Source of the DNA: an uncultured beta proteobacterium
GTDB lineage: Bacteria; Pseudomonadota; Gammaproteobacteria; Burkholderiales; Burkholderiaceae_C
Reading direction: 5' to 3'
DNA: 16,646 bases
Assembly: GCA_903928325.1 (NCBI GenBank)
Contig: CAIYQF010000316.1
Span: 1 to 16,646, forward strand
Shown piece after piece: positions 1 to 8,812 of this stretch (position 1 is its first letter; every line of letters begins with the position of its first letter). The notes below the pieces were generated by a model. That model saw only the letters and a program-made list of their open reading frames with translations. It was not told the DNA's origin and ran no database searches. A program made the position numbers and the translations under genes.

Positions 1-198
1 CAGTGAAACATCGGCGGCGGGCAGCACATTGACACCATGCTGCGCCTGCAAAGCTTGGCGAGTGGCTTCTAGCGGCTCCACCACATGAATAGCCAAAGCC
101 GGCGTACCGTTTTTGACCAAACCCCCGATCAAGGCACTGGCCATATTGCCCCCGCCAATAAAGGCCATGGGCAGCAAAAGAGAAGAAAGCGGCGTCAT
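1..198 (-). CDS. proC: Pyrroline-5-carboxylate reductase, N-terminal part (cut by window edge)
   Basis: The last step of proline synthesis is reduction of 1-pyrroline-5-carboxylate by NAD(P)H in the cytoplasm. Only the first 66 residues are in the window. They carry the N-terminal Rossmann motif FIGGGNMASALIGGL, which is typical of ProC, followed by a strand ending in VVEP. The ATG at 198 is chosen because it leaves hydrophobic residues (SLLLPMAF) for the first beta strand before the glycine-rich loop. The ATG at 168 would start directly at MAFIGGGN and is a possible alternative. A weak AGGGA precedes the chosen start. The gene lies 26 bp downstream of glpK on the same strand, so it may be co-transcribed with glpR-glpK, although proline synthesis has no evident link to glycerol. 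The family call is confident; the start is less so. Confidence 0.9.
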   Translation of the reverse strand, partial: MTPLSSLLLPMAFIGGGNMASALIGGLVKNGTPALAIHVVEPLEATRQALQAQHGVNVLPAADVSL

Positions 199-224
199 GC
201 AGTCCCTGAGGTCAAACAAAGGCC

Positions 225-1705
225 TCAGTTTGCCACTGTTTGCCTGACCGCTTTTTCCCAACCTGCCATCAAAGCCTGCGCTTGGTCACGCGACATCTGC
301 GGCTCAAAGCTGCGCTCGATTCGCCATTGGCGTGACAACTCGGCGGTGCTGAGGTAGATGCCCGAACTCAAGCCCGCCAAATAGGCCGCACCCAAGGCCG
401 TGGTTTCCACCACCGCTGGGCGCAGTACCGGAATACCCAGCAAATCGGCTTGGAACTGCATCAGCAAATCGTTGACACAAGCGCCGCCATCGACCCGCAG
501 CTCGGTGACTGCTTGGCTGGCGTCACGGTTCATGGCTTGCAGCAAAGCCGTGCTTTGGAAGGCGATGCTCTCCAGCGCCGCACGCGCAATGTGCGCAGTG
601 GTGCTGCCGCGCGTAAGGCCCGTAATGGTGCCGCGCGCCTCCGGGTTCCAGTAGGGCGCGCCCAGGCCGGTAAAAGCGGGCACCAGCATCACGCCTGCGC
701 TGTCGGGCACGGTTTCGGCCAGCGCCTGCACTTCTGCGCTGCTGCGGATGGCGCCCAGGCCATCGCGCAGCCACTGCACCACGGCGCCGCCCACGAATAC
801 GCTGCCTTCCAGTGCGAATTCGGGTGTGGCACTGGCTTGCGCGGCACTGGTGGTAATTAAGCCGTTGGAGGAGGTGTGAAACTTCCCGCCGGTGTGCATC
901 AGCATGAAGCAGCCGGTACCGTAGGTGTTTTGGCCATGCCCGCCTTGAAACAGGCCTGGCCAAAAAGCGCGCTTTGCTGGTCGCCCGCGACCCCGCCAAT
1001 GGAAATTGCGTGGCCCAGCAGTTTGGGCACGACCTCACCAAACAGCGAGGCCGAGGCCTGCACCACAGGCATCAGGCTGGAAGGAATACCAAGTGCGGCG
1101 AGCAGGTCCGTGTCCCACTGGTTGCTGTGCACATTGAACAGCATGGTGCGCGCGGCGTTGCTCACGTCGGTGGCGTGCACCGCGCCGCCGGTCAGCTGCC
1201 ACATGAGCCAACTGTCCACCGTGCCAAAGGCCAGTTCACCGTTGGCCGCCTGCGCGCGTGCGCCGGGCACGTTGTCCAGAATCCATTGCAGCTTGGTGCC
1301 TGAAAAATAGGCGTCCACCAGCAATCCGGTTTTTTGCCGGATGGTGGGCGCCATGCCACGTTCGCGCAGGGCCACGCAGCTGGGCTCGGCGCGCCGGTCT
1401 TGCCAGACGATGGCGTTGTGGATGGGCTGGCCTGTGGCGCGGTTCCAGACCACGGTCGTTTCGCGCTGGTTGGTAATGCCCACCGCGCGCACCTGGCGCG
1501 CGCTGATGCCGGCCTTGAGCAACACTTCGCGGGCGGTGGCGAGTTGGGTGCGCCAGATATCCATCGGGTCGTGTTCTACCCAGCCTGGGTGCGGGTAGAT
1601 CTGTGTGATTTCTTGCTGCACCATGGCAACGATGGCGCCATGGGCGTCAAATACTATGCTGCGCGAGCTGGAGGTGCCTTGGTCGAGGGCGAGCAGGTAG
1701 GTCAT
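225..1705 (-). pseudogene. glpK: Glycerol kinase, interrupted by a one-base frameshift
   Basis: GlpK phosphorylates glycerol with ATP to sn-glycerol 3-phosphate, the committing step of the pathway and the trap for imported glycerol. The first frame (from ATG 1705) has the FGGY-kinase start MTYLLALDQGTSSSRS, then WVEHDP and GDQQSALFGQACFKAGMAK. After residue 259 it runs into TPTVPAASC and stops. The second frame resumes with FMLMHTGGKF and continues through GLGAPYW and VDGGACVND to a TGA at 225-227. The family normally reads AKNTYGTGCFMLMHTG here. Restoring one A to the AAAAC run (plus-strand T run at 928-931) rebuilds this exactly and gives 493 residues, close to the usual ~500. Both halves are otherwise intact, so this is either a very recent mutation or a homopolymer sequencing error. 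A TTG start at 1768 is possible, but MTYLLALDQG is the family's normal N terminus. The gene begins 50 bp after the glpR stop codon. Confidence 0.93.
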
Positions 1706-1754
1706 GGGCGGCTTGGTGCAGGGTAGAAAGGTCGTTTCGGTGGTGACATTGGTA

Positions 1755-2516
1755 CTAAGCGAGTTCAAACCGCACTTGCGCCTGGGCCATCAGCTCGGTG
1801 AAGGGGTCGGGTGGCACGGCGTCCGAAAATAGACGGTCAATTTGCGACAGTTGTGCCACCTCGACCATGGCTGGGCGGTTGAACTTGCTGCTGTCGGCGG
1901 CCACCCACACCTCGCGGGCGTGGGAGATGATGGTTTGCGAGACTTTGACCTCGCGGTAATCAAAGTCGCGCAGCGAGCCATCGGACTCGATGGCCGAGAT
2001 GCCAATGAGCGCAATATCCACCTTGAATTGGCGAATAAAGTCCAAGGCCGCCTCGCCCACAATGCCCTGGTCACGCCCTCGCACCACGCCGCCGACCACG
2101 ATCACTTCGCAGTTGGGATTGGCGCTCAGGATGCCGGCGACATTGAGGTTGTTGGTGATCACGCGCAGCCCGGTGTGCTGCATGAGCGCGCGCGCGATGG
2201 CCTCGGTGGTGGTGCCAATGTTCAAAATCAGCGAGCAGCCATGGGGCAGGGCGGCCGCCACGGCGCGTGCAATGCGGGCTTTGCCTTCGGCGTTGAGGAT
2301 TTCACGCTGCGGATAGGCCATGTTTTCCACCGTGGAGCCCGGCACCCGCACGCCGCCGTGAAAGCGCGTGAGCAGTCCCTCGTCGGCCAAGCGCTGCACG
2401 TCGCGGCGCACGGTTTGCAGCGTCACATCGAGCTGGTCTGCTAACTGCTCAACCGTCACCGAACCGAGGGCTTGCACCACTTTGAGAAGTTTGATTTGGC
2501 GGGGGTTCGGGTTCAT
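1755..2516 (-). CDS. glpR: DeoR-family transcriptional repressor of the glycerol regulon
   Basis: This 253-residue protein has the DeoR/GlpR layout. An N-terminal winged helix-turn-helix (about residues 6-58, with SVTVEQLADQLDVTLQTVRRD and the RFHGGV wing) is followed by the sugar-phosphate-sensing DeoRC domain. The latter contains the phosphate-binding loop NIGTTTEA (residues 99-106), VITNNLNVA and a GGVVRGRDQGIVG segment. In the family, glycerol 3-phosphate binding releases the repressor from DNA. The gene is divergent from the transporter operon and directly upstream of glpK, which supports control of both and of itself. No convincing Shine-Dalgarno precedes the ATG at 2516; an inverted repeat lies just upstream. 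Another DeoR specificity cannot be excluded from sequence alone, but the context makes GlpR by far the best call. Confidence 0.9.
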   Translation of the reverse strand: MNPNPRQIKLLKVVQALGSVTVEQLADQLDVTLQTVRRDVQRLADEGLLTRFHGGVRVPGSTVENMAYPQREILNAEGKARIARAVAAALPHGCSLILNIGTTTEAIARALMQHTGLRVITNNLNVAGILSANPNCEVIVVGGVVRGRDQGIVGEAALDFIRQFKVDIALIGISAIESDGSLRDFDYREVKVSQTIISHAREVWVAADSSKFNRPAMVEVAQLSQIDRLFSDAVPPDPFTELMAQAQVRFELA

Positions 2517-2524
2517 CGATGGAT

Positions 2525-2543
2525 TTTTGCATGCTACGCAAAA
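2525..2543. repeat. Inverted repeat just upstream of glpR
   Basis: TTTTGC and GCAAAA form 6-bp arms around a 7-base centre, ending 8 bp before the glpR start codon. The repeat could be an operator half-site pair or a small hairpin in the glpR leader. A role is inference only. Confidence 0.35.
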
Positions 2544-2552
2544 GCGCGCCCC

Positions 2553-2582
2553 TTGACTCTAAATCGAACCGAAAGGAATAAT
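2553..2582 (+). promoter_or_regulatory. Candidate sigma70 promoter of the glpSTPQV-glpD operon
   Basis: The -35 hexamer TTGACT (2553-2558, 5 of 6 consensus) and the -10 hexamer AATAAT (2577-2582, 5 of 6) are separated by 18 bp. Transcription would begin near 2589, leaving a leader of about 95 nt before glpS. Two CGAA cores (2565 and 2570) lie in the spacer, so a bound repressor would block polymerase. No comparably good promoter was found for glpR on the opposite strand. Confidence 0.6.
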
Positions 2583-2643
2583 TTCAGGGTAAACACCTAG
2601 AAAAAACGAATAAAAGCGAACAATAATTCTCACAACCGAATAA
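2565..2643. promoter_or_regulatory. Putative GlpR operator array of CGAA-core direct repeats
   Basis: Three direct heptamers of the form CGAAYAA start at 2607, 2617 and 2637. They are offset by 10 and 20 bp and so lie on one face of the helix. Two further CGAA cores start at 2565 (CGAACC) and 2570, inside the promoter spacer. The CGAAC core resembles the half-site bound by E. coli GlpR. Their placement between divergent glpR and glpS, over and just downstream of the candidate promoter, fits repression. Binding is inferred, not shown. Confidence 0.5.
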
Positions 2644-2682
2644 TTTTTGCGCCAAAAAGGTGCGGCTGAGCAAAGGGTTGTG

Positions 2683-3762
2683 ATGGAGCTACGGCTAGAA
2701 GGAGTAAGCAAAAAGGTGGGGGCGCAGCAGTGGCTCTATGACCTGGACTTGGATTTGCGTCCCGGTGCTGTCACGGTGCTGTTGGGCGCCACCCAGGCCG
2801 GCAAAACCAGCCTGATGCGCACCATGGCTGGGCTTGACGTGCCCACCACCGGGCGTGTGCTGGTGGACGGCATCAACGTGGTCGGCGTGCCGGTGCGCGA
2901 ACGCAATGTGGCCATGGTCTACCAGCAGTTCATCAACTACCCGTCGATGACGGTGTTTGACAACATTGCCTCGCCGCTCAAGCTGCGCGGCGAAGCAAAC
3001 ATTGAGCAGCGCGTCACCTCACTGGCCGAAAAGCTGCACATTGATATGTTTTTACAGCGCTACCCGGCGGAGTTATCGGGCGGTCAGCAGCAGCGCGTGG
3101 CGCTGGCGCGTGCCCTGGCCAAGGGTGCGCCACTGATGCTGCTCGATGAGCCCTTGGTCAACCTCGACTACAAACTGCGTGAAGAGTTACGTGATGAGCT
3201 AACGGCCTTGTTTGCGGTCGGAGACTCCACCGTGATTTATGCCACCACCGAACCAAGCGAGGCGTTATTGCTGGGCGGCTACACCGCCGTGCTGGACAGG
3301 GGAGAGCTGCTGCAGTACGGCCCTACGTCCGAGTTGTTCCACGCACCGTGCTCAATCCGCGTGGCGCGCGCCTTTAGCGATCCGCCCATGAACCTGATGC
3401 CAGCGCAGCGCGTGGCTTCGGGTGTGCAACTCGATGGTGGTCCGCTGCTGGACTTGGCGCTGCCGTCCGCCCCCGCCAGCACGGCTGCCCTGACTATCGG
3501 CATGCGCGCCAGCGCCCTGCGTACCGTGGCGCAGCCGGGCTATGTCGCCTTGCCCGGCACGGTGGAGCTAGCCGAGATCTCGGGTACCGACACCTTTGTG
3601 CACTTTCGTTCCGCTGTGGGAGAGATGGTTGCGCAGCTGACCGGTGTGCGTCACTTTGACTTGGGTGCGCCAGCCACCTTTTATTTCAACCCCGCACAGG
3701 TTTATGCGTTTGACGCCCAAGGCCTGCTGCTGCAAGCGCCCGTGCGCGGCAAAGGACGTTGA
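2683..3762 (+). CDS. glpS: Glycerol ABC importer ATPase subunit GlpS (lacks H-loop histidine)
   Basis: This is a MalK-type (CUT1-like) ATP-binding subunit of 359 residues, acting on the inner face of the membrane with GlpT to power glycerol import. Visible motifs are Walker A GATQAGKT (35-42), Q-loop Q81, signature LSGGQ (131-135), Walker B LMLLDEP (D155, E156) and D-loop VNLD (159-162). From about 240 onward lies a C-terminal TOBE-like regulatory region. The H-loop, normally YVTHDQ, reads YATTEP, so the switch histidine is Thr189. The ATG at 2683 is chosen because AAAGGG lies six bases upstream and MELRLEGVSK begins the usual first strand; the upstream in-frame TTG lacks support. It is the first gene of the plus-strand operon, and its stop is one base from the glpT start. 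The symbol follows the Rhizobium GlpSTPQV system. Confidence 0.88.
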   Translation: MELRLEGVSKKVGAQQWLYDLDLDLRPGAVTVLLGATQAGKTSLMRTMAGLDVPTTGRVLVDGINVVGVPVRERNVAMVYQQFINYPSMTVFDNIASPLKLRGEANIEQRVTSLAEKLHIDMFLQRYPAELSGGQQQRVALARALAKGAPLMLLDEPLVNLDYKLREELRDELTALFAVGDSTVIYATTEPSEALLLGGYTAVLDRGELLQYGPTSELFHAPCSIRVARAFSDPPMNLMPAQRVASGVQLDGGPLLDLALPSAPASTAALTIGMRASALRTVAQPGYVALPGTVELAEISGTDTFVHFRSAVGEMVAQLTGVRHFDLGAPATFYFNPAQVYAFDAQGLLLQAPVRGKGR

Positions 3763-3763
3763 C

Positions 3764-4840
3764 ATGGCACGCATTGAACTCGACCTGGCCCACGCCTACC
3801 GACCCCACCCCCAGCAAGACAGCGACTACGCGCTGCTGCCCCTGAAAATGACATTTGAGGATGGTGGTGCTTACGCCCTCCTGGGTCCTTCGGGCTGTGG
3901 CAAGACCACTTTGCTCAACATCATGTCTGGGCTGGTGACGCCCTCGCAAGGCGGCGTAACGTTTGATGGGCAGGACGTGACCCAGCGCACCCCCCAGCAG
4001 CGCAACATCGCCCAGGTGTTCCAATTTCCTGTGATTTATGACACCATGACGGTGGCCGAAAACCTGGCCTTTCCGCTGCGCAACCGCAAGATGCCAGCTG
4101 CCCAAATCAAACAACGCGTGGGCGTGATTGCCGACATGCTGGAGCTCAGCGACCAGCTTCACCAGCGCGCAGCCAATCTGGCGGCTGACGCCAAGCAAAA
4201 GATATCGCTTGGCCGCGGCCTGGTGCGTCCTGATGTGTCGGCGGTGCTTTTTGATGAGCCGCTCACTGTAATTGACCCGCACCTGAAATGGCAACTGCGT
4301 CGCAAGCTAAAGCAGATTCATCACGAACTCAAGCTGACCCTCATTTATGTGACGCACGATCAGGTGGAGGCGCTGACCTTTGCCGAGCAGGTGGTGGTGA
4401 TGACGCGCGGGCGCGCGGTGCAGGTCGGCAGCGCGGCCGACTTGTTTGAGCGCCCCAGTCACACCTTTGTGGGTCACTTCATTGGCTCGCCGGGAATGAA
4501 CTTTTTGCTCGGACGCAGCAACGGCCAGGCCTTTGAGACAGCGGGCATGACCTTGCCCATACCCCGAGGTAAAGAATTACCCACCGGCGAATACAAACTC
4601 GGCGTGCGTCCCGAGTACGTCACCCTTACGGAAGCCAATGCGCCCGGCGCGCTGGCCATGGCGGTTAGCCAGGTGCAGGACGTTGGCACCCATGTCATTT
4701 TGAGCGCTACACGCGGCGGCGCGCTGGTCAAAGCCCGCCTAGCGCCGGACAGCACGCAGTTAATAGTAGGCGACACGGTCTGGCTACAGGTAATGGGGGA
4801 GCACACCTGTTTCTACAAAGACGAAACGATCGTGGGATGA
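3764..4840 (+). CDS. glpT: Glycerol ABC importer ATPase subunit GlpT (degenerate signature motif)
   Basis: This is the second MalK-type ATPase, 358 residues. Walker A is GPSGCGKT (41-48), the Q-loop Gln is 87, Walker B is VLFDEP (D164, E165), D-loop TVID (168-171), and the H-loop YVTHDQ with His198 is intact. The signature is not LSGGQ but LAADA (139-143), within the recognisable frame LAADAKQKISLGRGL. A TOBE-like C-terminal region follows (GVRPEYVTL). The start at 3764 has AAAGGA upstream and lies one base after the glpS stop, so translation is probably coupled. This GlpT is unrelated to the E. coli glycerol-3-phosphate antiporter of the same symbol. Being paired with GlpS, it probably forms an obligate heterodimer. 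Confidence 0.88.
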   Translation: MARIELDLAHAYRPHPQQDSDYALLPLKMTFEDGGAYALLGPSGCGKTTLLNIMSGLVTPSQGGVTFDGQDVTQRTPQQRNIAQVFQFPVIYDTMTVAENLAFPLRNRKMPAAQIKQRVGVIADMLELSDQLHQRAANLAADAKQKISLGRGLVRPDVSAVLFDEPLTVIDPHLKWQLRRKLKQIHHELKLTLIYVTHDQVEALTFAEQVVVMTRGRAVQVGSAADLFERPSHTFVGHFIGSPGMNFLLGRSNGQAFETAGMTLPIPRGKELPTGEYKLGVRPEYVTLTEANAPGALAMAVSQVQDVGTHVILSATRGGALVKARLAPDSTQLIVGDTVWLQVMGEHTCFYKDETIVG

Positions 4841-4850
4841 AAGTACAACG

Positions 4851-5744
4851 ATGAGCACTACTACCAAACCGGTCAACCAAAAGGCCTGGTTCCTGATTCT
4901 TCCGATGCTGCTATGCGTGGCCTTTTCTGCCATCTTGCCCTTGATGGTGGTGGTGAATTATTCGGTGCAAGACATCATCTCGCCCGAGCGGCGTGTCTTC
5001 GTGGGAACCGAATGGTTTGCGGCCATCATGCGCGACGAGGAGTTGCACGGCGCCTTGCTGCGGCAGATCACGTATTCGTTTTCGGTGCTTGCGGTCGAAT
5101 TGCCGCTGGGAATACTGCTGGCGCTTTCCATGCCGGCTAATGGCTGGAAGTCATCGGCCGCGTTGGTGATTGTTTCGCTCTCGTTGCTCATTCCCTGGAA
5201 CGTGGTGGGCACCATCTGGCAAATTTTTGGACGCACCGACATCGGTCTGATGGGCGCTGCGCTGCAGGGGATGGGCATTGAATACAGTTACACCGGCAAC
5301 GCGTTGCACGCTTGGCTTACGGTGCTGCTGATGGACGTTTGGCATTGGACGCCGCTGGTTGCCTTGCTGGGCTACGCCGGTTTGCGTTCCATACCCGACG
5401 CCTATTACCAGGCGGCCAGTATTGATGGCGCCAGTAAGCTCGATGTGTTTCGCTACGTGCAACTACCCAAGATGCGCGGCGTGCTGATGATTGCGGTGCT
5501 GCTGCGTTTTATGGATAGCTTCATGATTTACACCGAGCCCTTTGTACTCACCGGTGGTGGCCCGGGAAACTCCACCACTTTTTTGTCACAGTTCTTGACG
5601 CAAAAAGCCGTGGGCCAGTTTGACCTTGGGCCTGCCGCAGCGTTCTCCTTAATTTACTTTCTGATCATTTTGCTGATGTGTTTTGTGTTGTACAACTGGA
5701 TGCAGCGTGTCGGAACCAAGTCCAAGGAGGTCGGCCATGAATAG
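4851..5744 (+). CDS. glpP: Glycerol ABC importer permease GlpP
   Basis: This is a MalF-type inner-membrane permease of 297 residues with about six transmembrane helices; strong hydrophobic stretches lie near 13-35, 75-95, 102-123, 155-175, 208-225 and 264-282. The cytoplasmic EAA loop that docks the ATPase is clear: YYQAASIDGASKLDVFRYVQ followed by LP (residues 185-206). The segment EPFVLTGGGPGNSTTFLS is typical of this permease class. It starts ten bases after glpT, and its end overlaps the glpQ start by 8 bp. It would pair with GlpQ to form the translocation pore. Confidence 0.88.
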   Translation: MSTTTKPVNQKAWFLILPMLLCVAFSAILPLMVVVNYSVQDIISPERRVFVGTEWFAAIMRDEELHGALLRQITYSFSVLAVELPLGILLALSMPANGWKSSAALVIVSLSLLIPWNVVGTIWQIFGRTDIGLMGAALQGMGIEYSYTGNALHAWLTVLLMDVWHWTPLVALLGYAGLRSIPDAYYQAASIDGASKLDVFRYVQLPKMRGVLMIAVLLRFMDSFMIYTEPFVLTGGGPGNSTTFLSQFLTQKAVGQFDLGPAAAFSLIYFLIILLMCFVLYNWMQRVGTKSKEVGHE

Positions 5745-6549
5745 CCCTAAGTTCCAAAAGCGCTCACTGTTCATGCTGGCGTACGTTGTGTTCGCCCTCT
5801 TGCCCATCTACTGGATGGTCAATATGTCGTTCAAGACCAACAACGAGATCGTGGCTGGGTTCAGCTTGTTTCCAATACATTTCACCTGGGACAACTACAA
5901 GCTGATCCTCACCGATCCAGCCTGGTACTCGGGCTACATCAACAGCCTGATTTATGTGGGCATGAACACCGCCATTTCGCTGCTGGTGGCCTTGCCAGCG
6001 GCCTACGCATTCTCGCGTTACAGCTTTTTGGGTGATAAGCATGTGTTCTTTTGGCTCCTGACCAACCGCATGACGCCCCCGGCCGTTTTTTTGTTGCCTT
6101 TTTTTCAGCTGTACACATCGGTCGGGCTCATGGACACGCACATTGCCGTGGCGCTGGTGCACCTGCTGTTCAATGTGCCCTTGGCAGTGTGGATTCTGGA
6201 GGGCTTTATGAGTGGGATCCCACGTGAAATTGACGAAACGGCGTATATCGATGGTTATTCGTTTCCGCGTTTTTTCATTCGGATTTTTATCCCGCTCATC
6301 AAAGCCGGCGTGGGGGTGGCGGCGTTCTTTTGCTTCATGTTTAGCTGGGTGGAGTTGCTGCTAGCGCGTACCCTGACCAGCGTGAACGCCAAGCCAATCA
6401 CTGCGATCATGACTCGCACCGTGTCCGCCTCGGGAATGGACTGGGCGACGCTGGCCGCCGCAGGGGTGTTGACCATCGTGCCCGGCGCGATCGTGATCTG
6501 GTTTGTTCGCAACTACATCGCAAAAGGCTTTGCGATGGGTCGCGTTTGA
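5737..6549 (+). CDS. glpQ: Glycerol ABC importer permease GlpQ
   Basis: This is a MalG-type permease of 270 residues and the partner of GlpP. It has about six hydrophobic segments, starting with LFMLAYVVFALLPIYWMVNM, and an EAA loop DETAYIDGYSFPRFFIRIFI followed by P (167-186). The ATG at 5737 is chosen because AAGGAGG lies six bases upstream; it overlaps the end of glpP by 8 bp, which implies translational coupling. A longer in-frame reading from 5683 would run inside glpP and has no ribosome site. The symbol follows the Rhizobium importer; it is not the phosphodiesterase GlpQ of E. coli. Confidence 0.88.
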   Translation: MNSPKFQKRSLFMLAYVVFALLPIYWMVNMSFKTNNEIVAGFSLFPIHFTWDNYKLILTDPAWYSGYINSLIYVGMNTAISLLVALPAAYAFSRYSFLGDKHVFFWLLTNRMTPPAVFLLPFFQLYTSVGLMDTHIAVALVHLLFNVPLAVWILEGFMSGIPREIDETAYIDGYSFPRFFIRIFIPLIKAGVGVAAFFCFMFSWVELLLARTLTSVNAKPITAIMTRTVSASGMDWATLAAAGVLTIVPGAIVIWFVRNYIAKGFAMGRV

Positions 6550-6561
6550 AAGGAGTACGTA

Positions 6562-6870
6562 ATGTTTGAATGGATGGCTTGGACGCTTCCGGTGGCGGTT
6601 TTCTTTAGTTGCATCGTGCTGATGCTTATTGGCATGACGGTGTGGGAAGTCAAGTCGCCTACGGTTATGCGCAAGGGCTTTTTGCCCATGGAGACCACAC
6701 GAGGCGACCGTCTGTTCATCGGGCTGCTCAGCGCCGCCTATGTGAACCTGGCCTTTGTCGGTATCAGTGGACACCTCATGGAGTGGATGTTTCTCGAGTC
6801 CGAACCGTCCATTTGGATCAGTTTTTTGCTCTCGATGGGCCTGCTGGCGCTCGTCATGCGCAAGGGTTAA
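6562..6870 (+). CDS. Small DUF2160-type integral membrane protein of the glycerol importer operon
   Basis: This 102-residue protein is very hydrophobic, with three likely transmembrane helices (about 7-28, 51-70 and 82-98) and a basic loop KSPTVMRKGF between the first two. Its size, its position between glpQ and glpV, and motifs such as MEWMF match the DUF2160 family found in glycerol ABC operons. It has a strong AAAGGAG ribosome site and starts 12 bases after glpQ, so it is clearly translated as part of the operon. Its job is unknown. A third membrane subunit or assembly factor of the importer is a reasonable inference, but no catalytic or binding motif is visible. Confidence 0.8.
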   Translation: MFEWMAWTLPVAVFFSCIVLMLIGMTVWEVKSPTVMRKGFLPMETTRGDRLFIGLLSAAYVNLAFVGISGHLMEWMFLESEPSIWISFLLSMGLLALVMRKG

Positions 6871-6954
6871 ATGTTTTCCCATGCATCAACCTAGTTCCCC
6901 TGGGGTTGCTGCATCTTCATTCACAGGGGCCCATCAGACCGAGGAGATCAAAAA

Positions 6955-8685
<1,731 letters not shown>

Positions 8686-8699
8686 GGCGGTTGATGTAA

Positions 8700-8744
8700 G
8701 GCGTCAGGTGTGACGCCAGGACGCGTGCCCGCGGGCACGCGTCC
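8700..8744 (+). promoter_or_regulatory. Two tandem stem-loops in the glpV-glpD gap
   Basis: The first hairpin pairs GGCGTCA with TGACGCC around a GGTG loop (8700-8717). One base later a perfect 26-nt palindrome spans 8719-8744, with 13-base arms beginning GGACGCGTGCCC; as RNA it would form an 11-bp GC-rich stem with a four-base loop. No run of T follows on either strand, so a standard intrinsic terminator is unlikely. They start 15 bases after the glpV stop. They may protect the upstream glpV message from 3' exonucleases or reduce transcription into glpD, as intercistronic repeats do in other binding-protein operons. The function is inferred. Confidence 0.65.
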
Positions 8745-8750
8745 GCCCCC

Positions 8751-8764
8751 CAAATAACAAATAA
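8751..8764 (+). repeat. Tandem CAAATAA repeat
   Basis: Two adjacent copies of CAAATAA follow the hairpins and end directly before an in-frame GTG at 8765. The stretch is A-rich and contains no Shine-Dalgarno. It may simply be unstructured leader for glpD. Confidence 0.4.
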
Positions 8765-8812
8765 GTGACCGTGGGCTATTGCGCCACCACGCGGGTACTT
8801 GTTTTCAAAAAT

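Noticed and set aside
922..935. Programmed -1 frameshift in glpK
   Set aside because: A -1 slip after the AAA codon would restore the frame, but there is no proper slippery heptamer in the zero frame, the A run is only four bases, and GlpK is not known to use recoding. Mutation or sequencing error is simpler.
1842..2444. Long plus-strand reading frame across glpR
   Set aside because: It is antisense to glpR, His/Ala-rich low-information protein, and has no ribosome site or family resemblance.
3686..4294. Long minus-strand reading frame inside glpT
   Set aside because: It lies antisense to a gene with clear ABC motifs and has no recognisable domain; it reflects codon bias of the real gene.
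6361..6882. Minus-strand frame across the glpQ/DUF2160 junction
   Set aside because: It is antisense to two well-supported membrane protein genes and its composition is typical of a shadow frame.
6897..6929. CCCCTG/CAGGGG inverted repeat before glpV
   Set aside because: It is a 6-bp stem with a 21-base loop, too weak to call as a functional hairpin.
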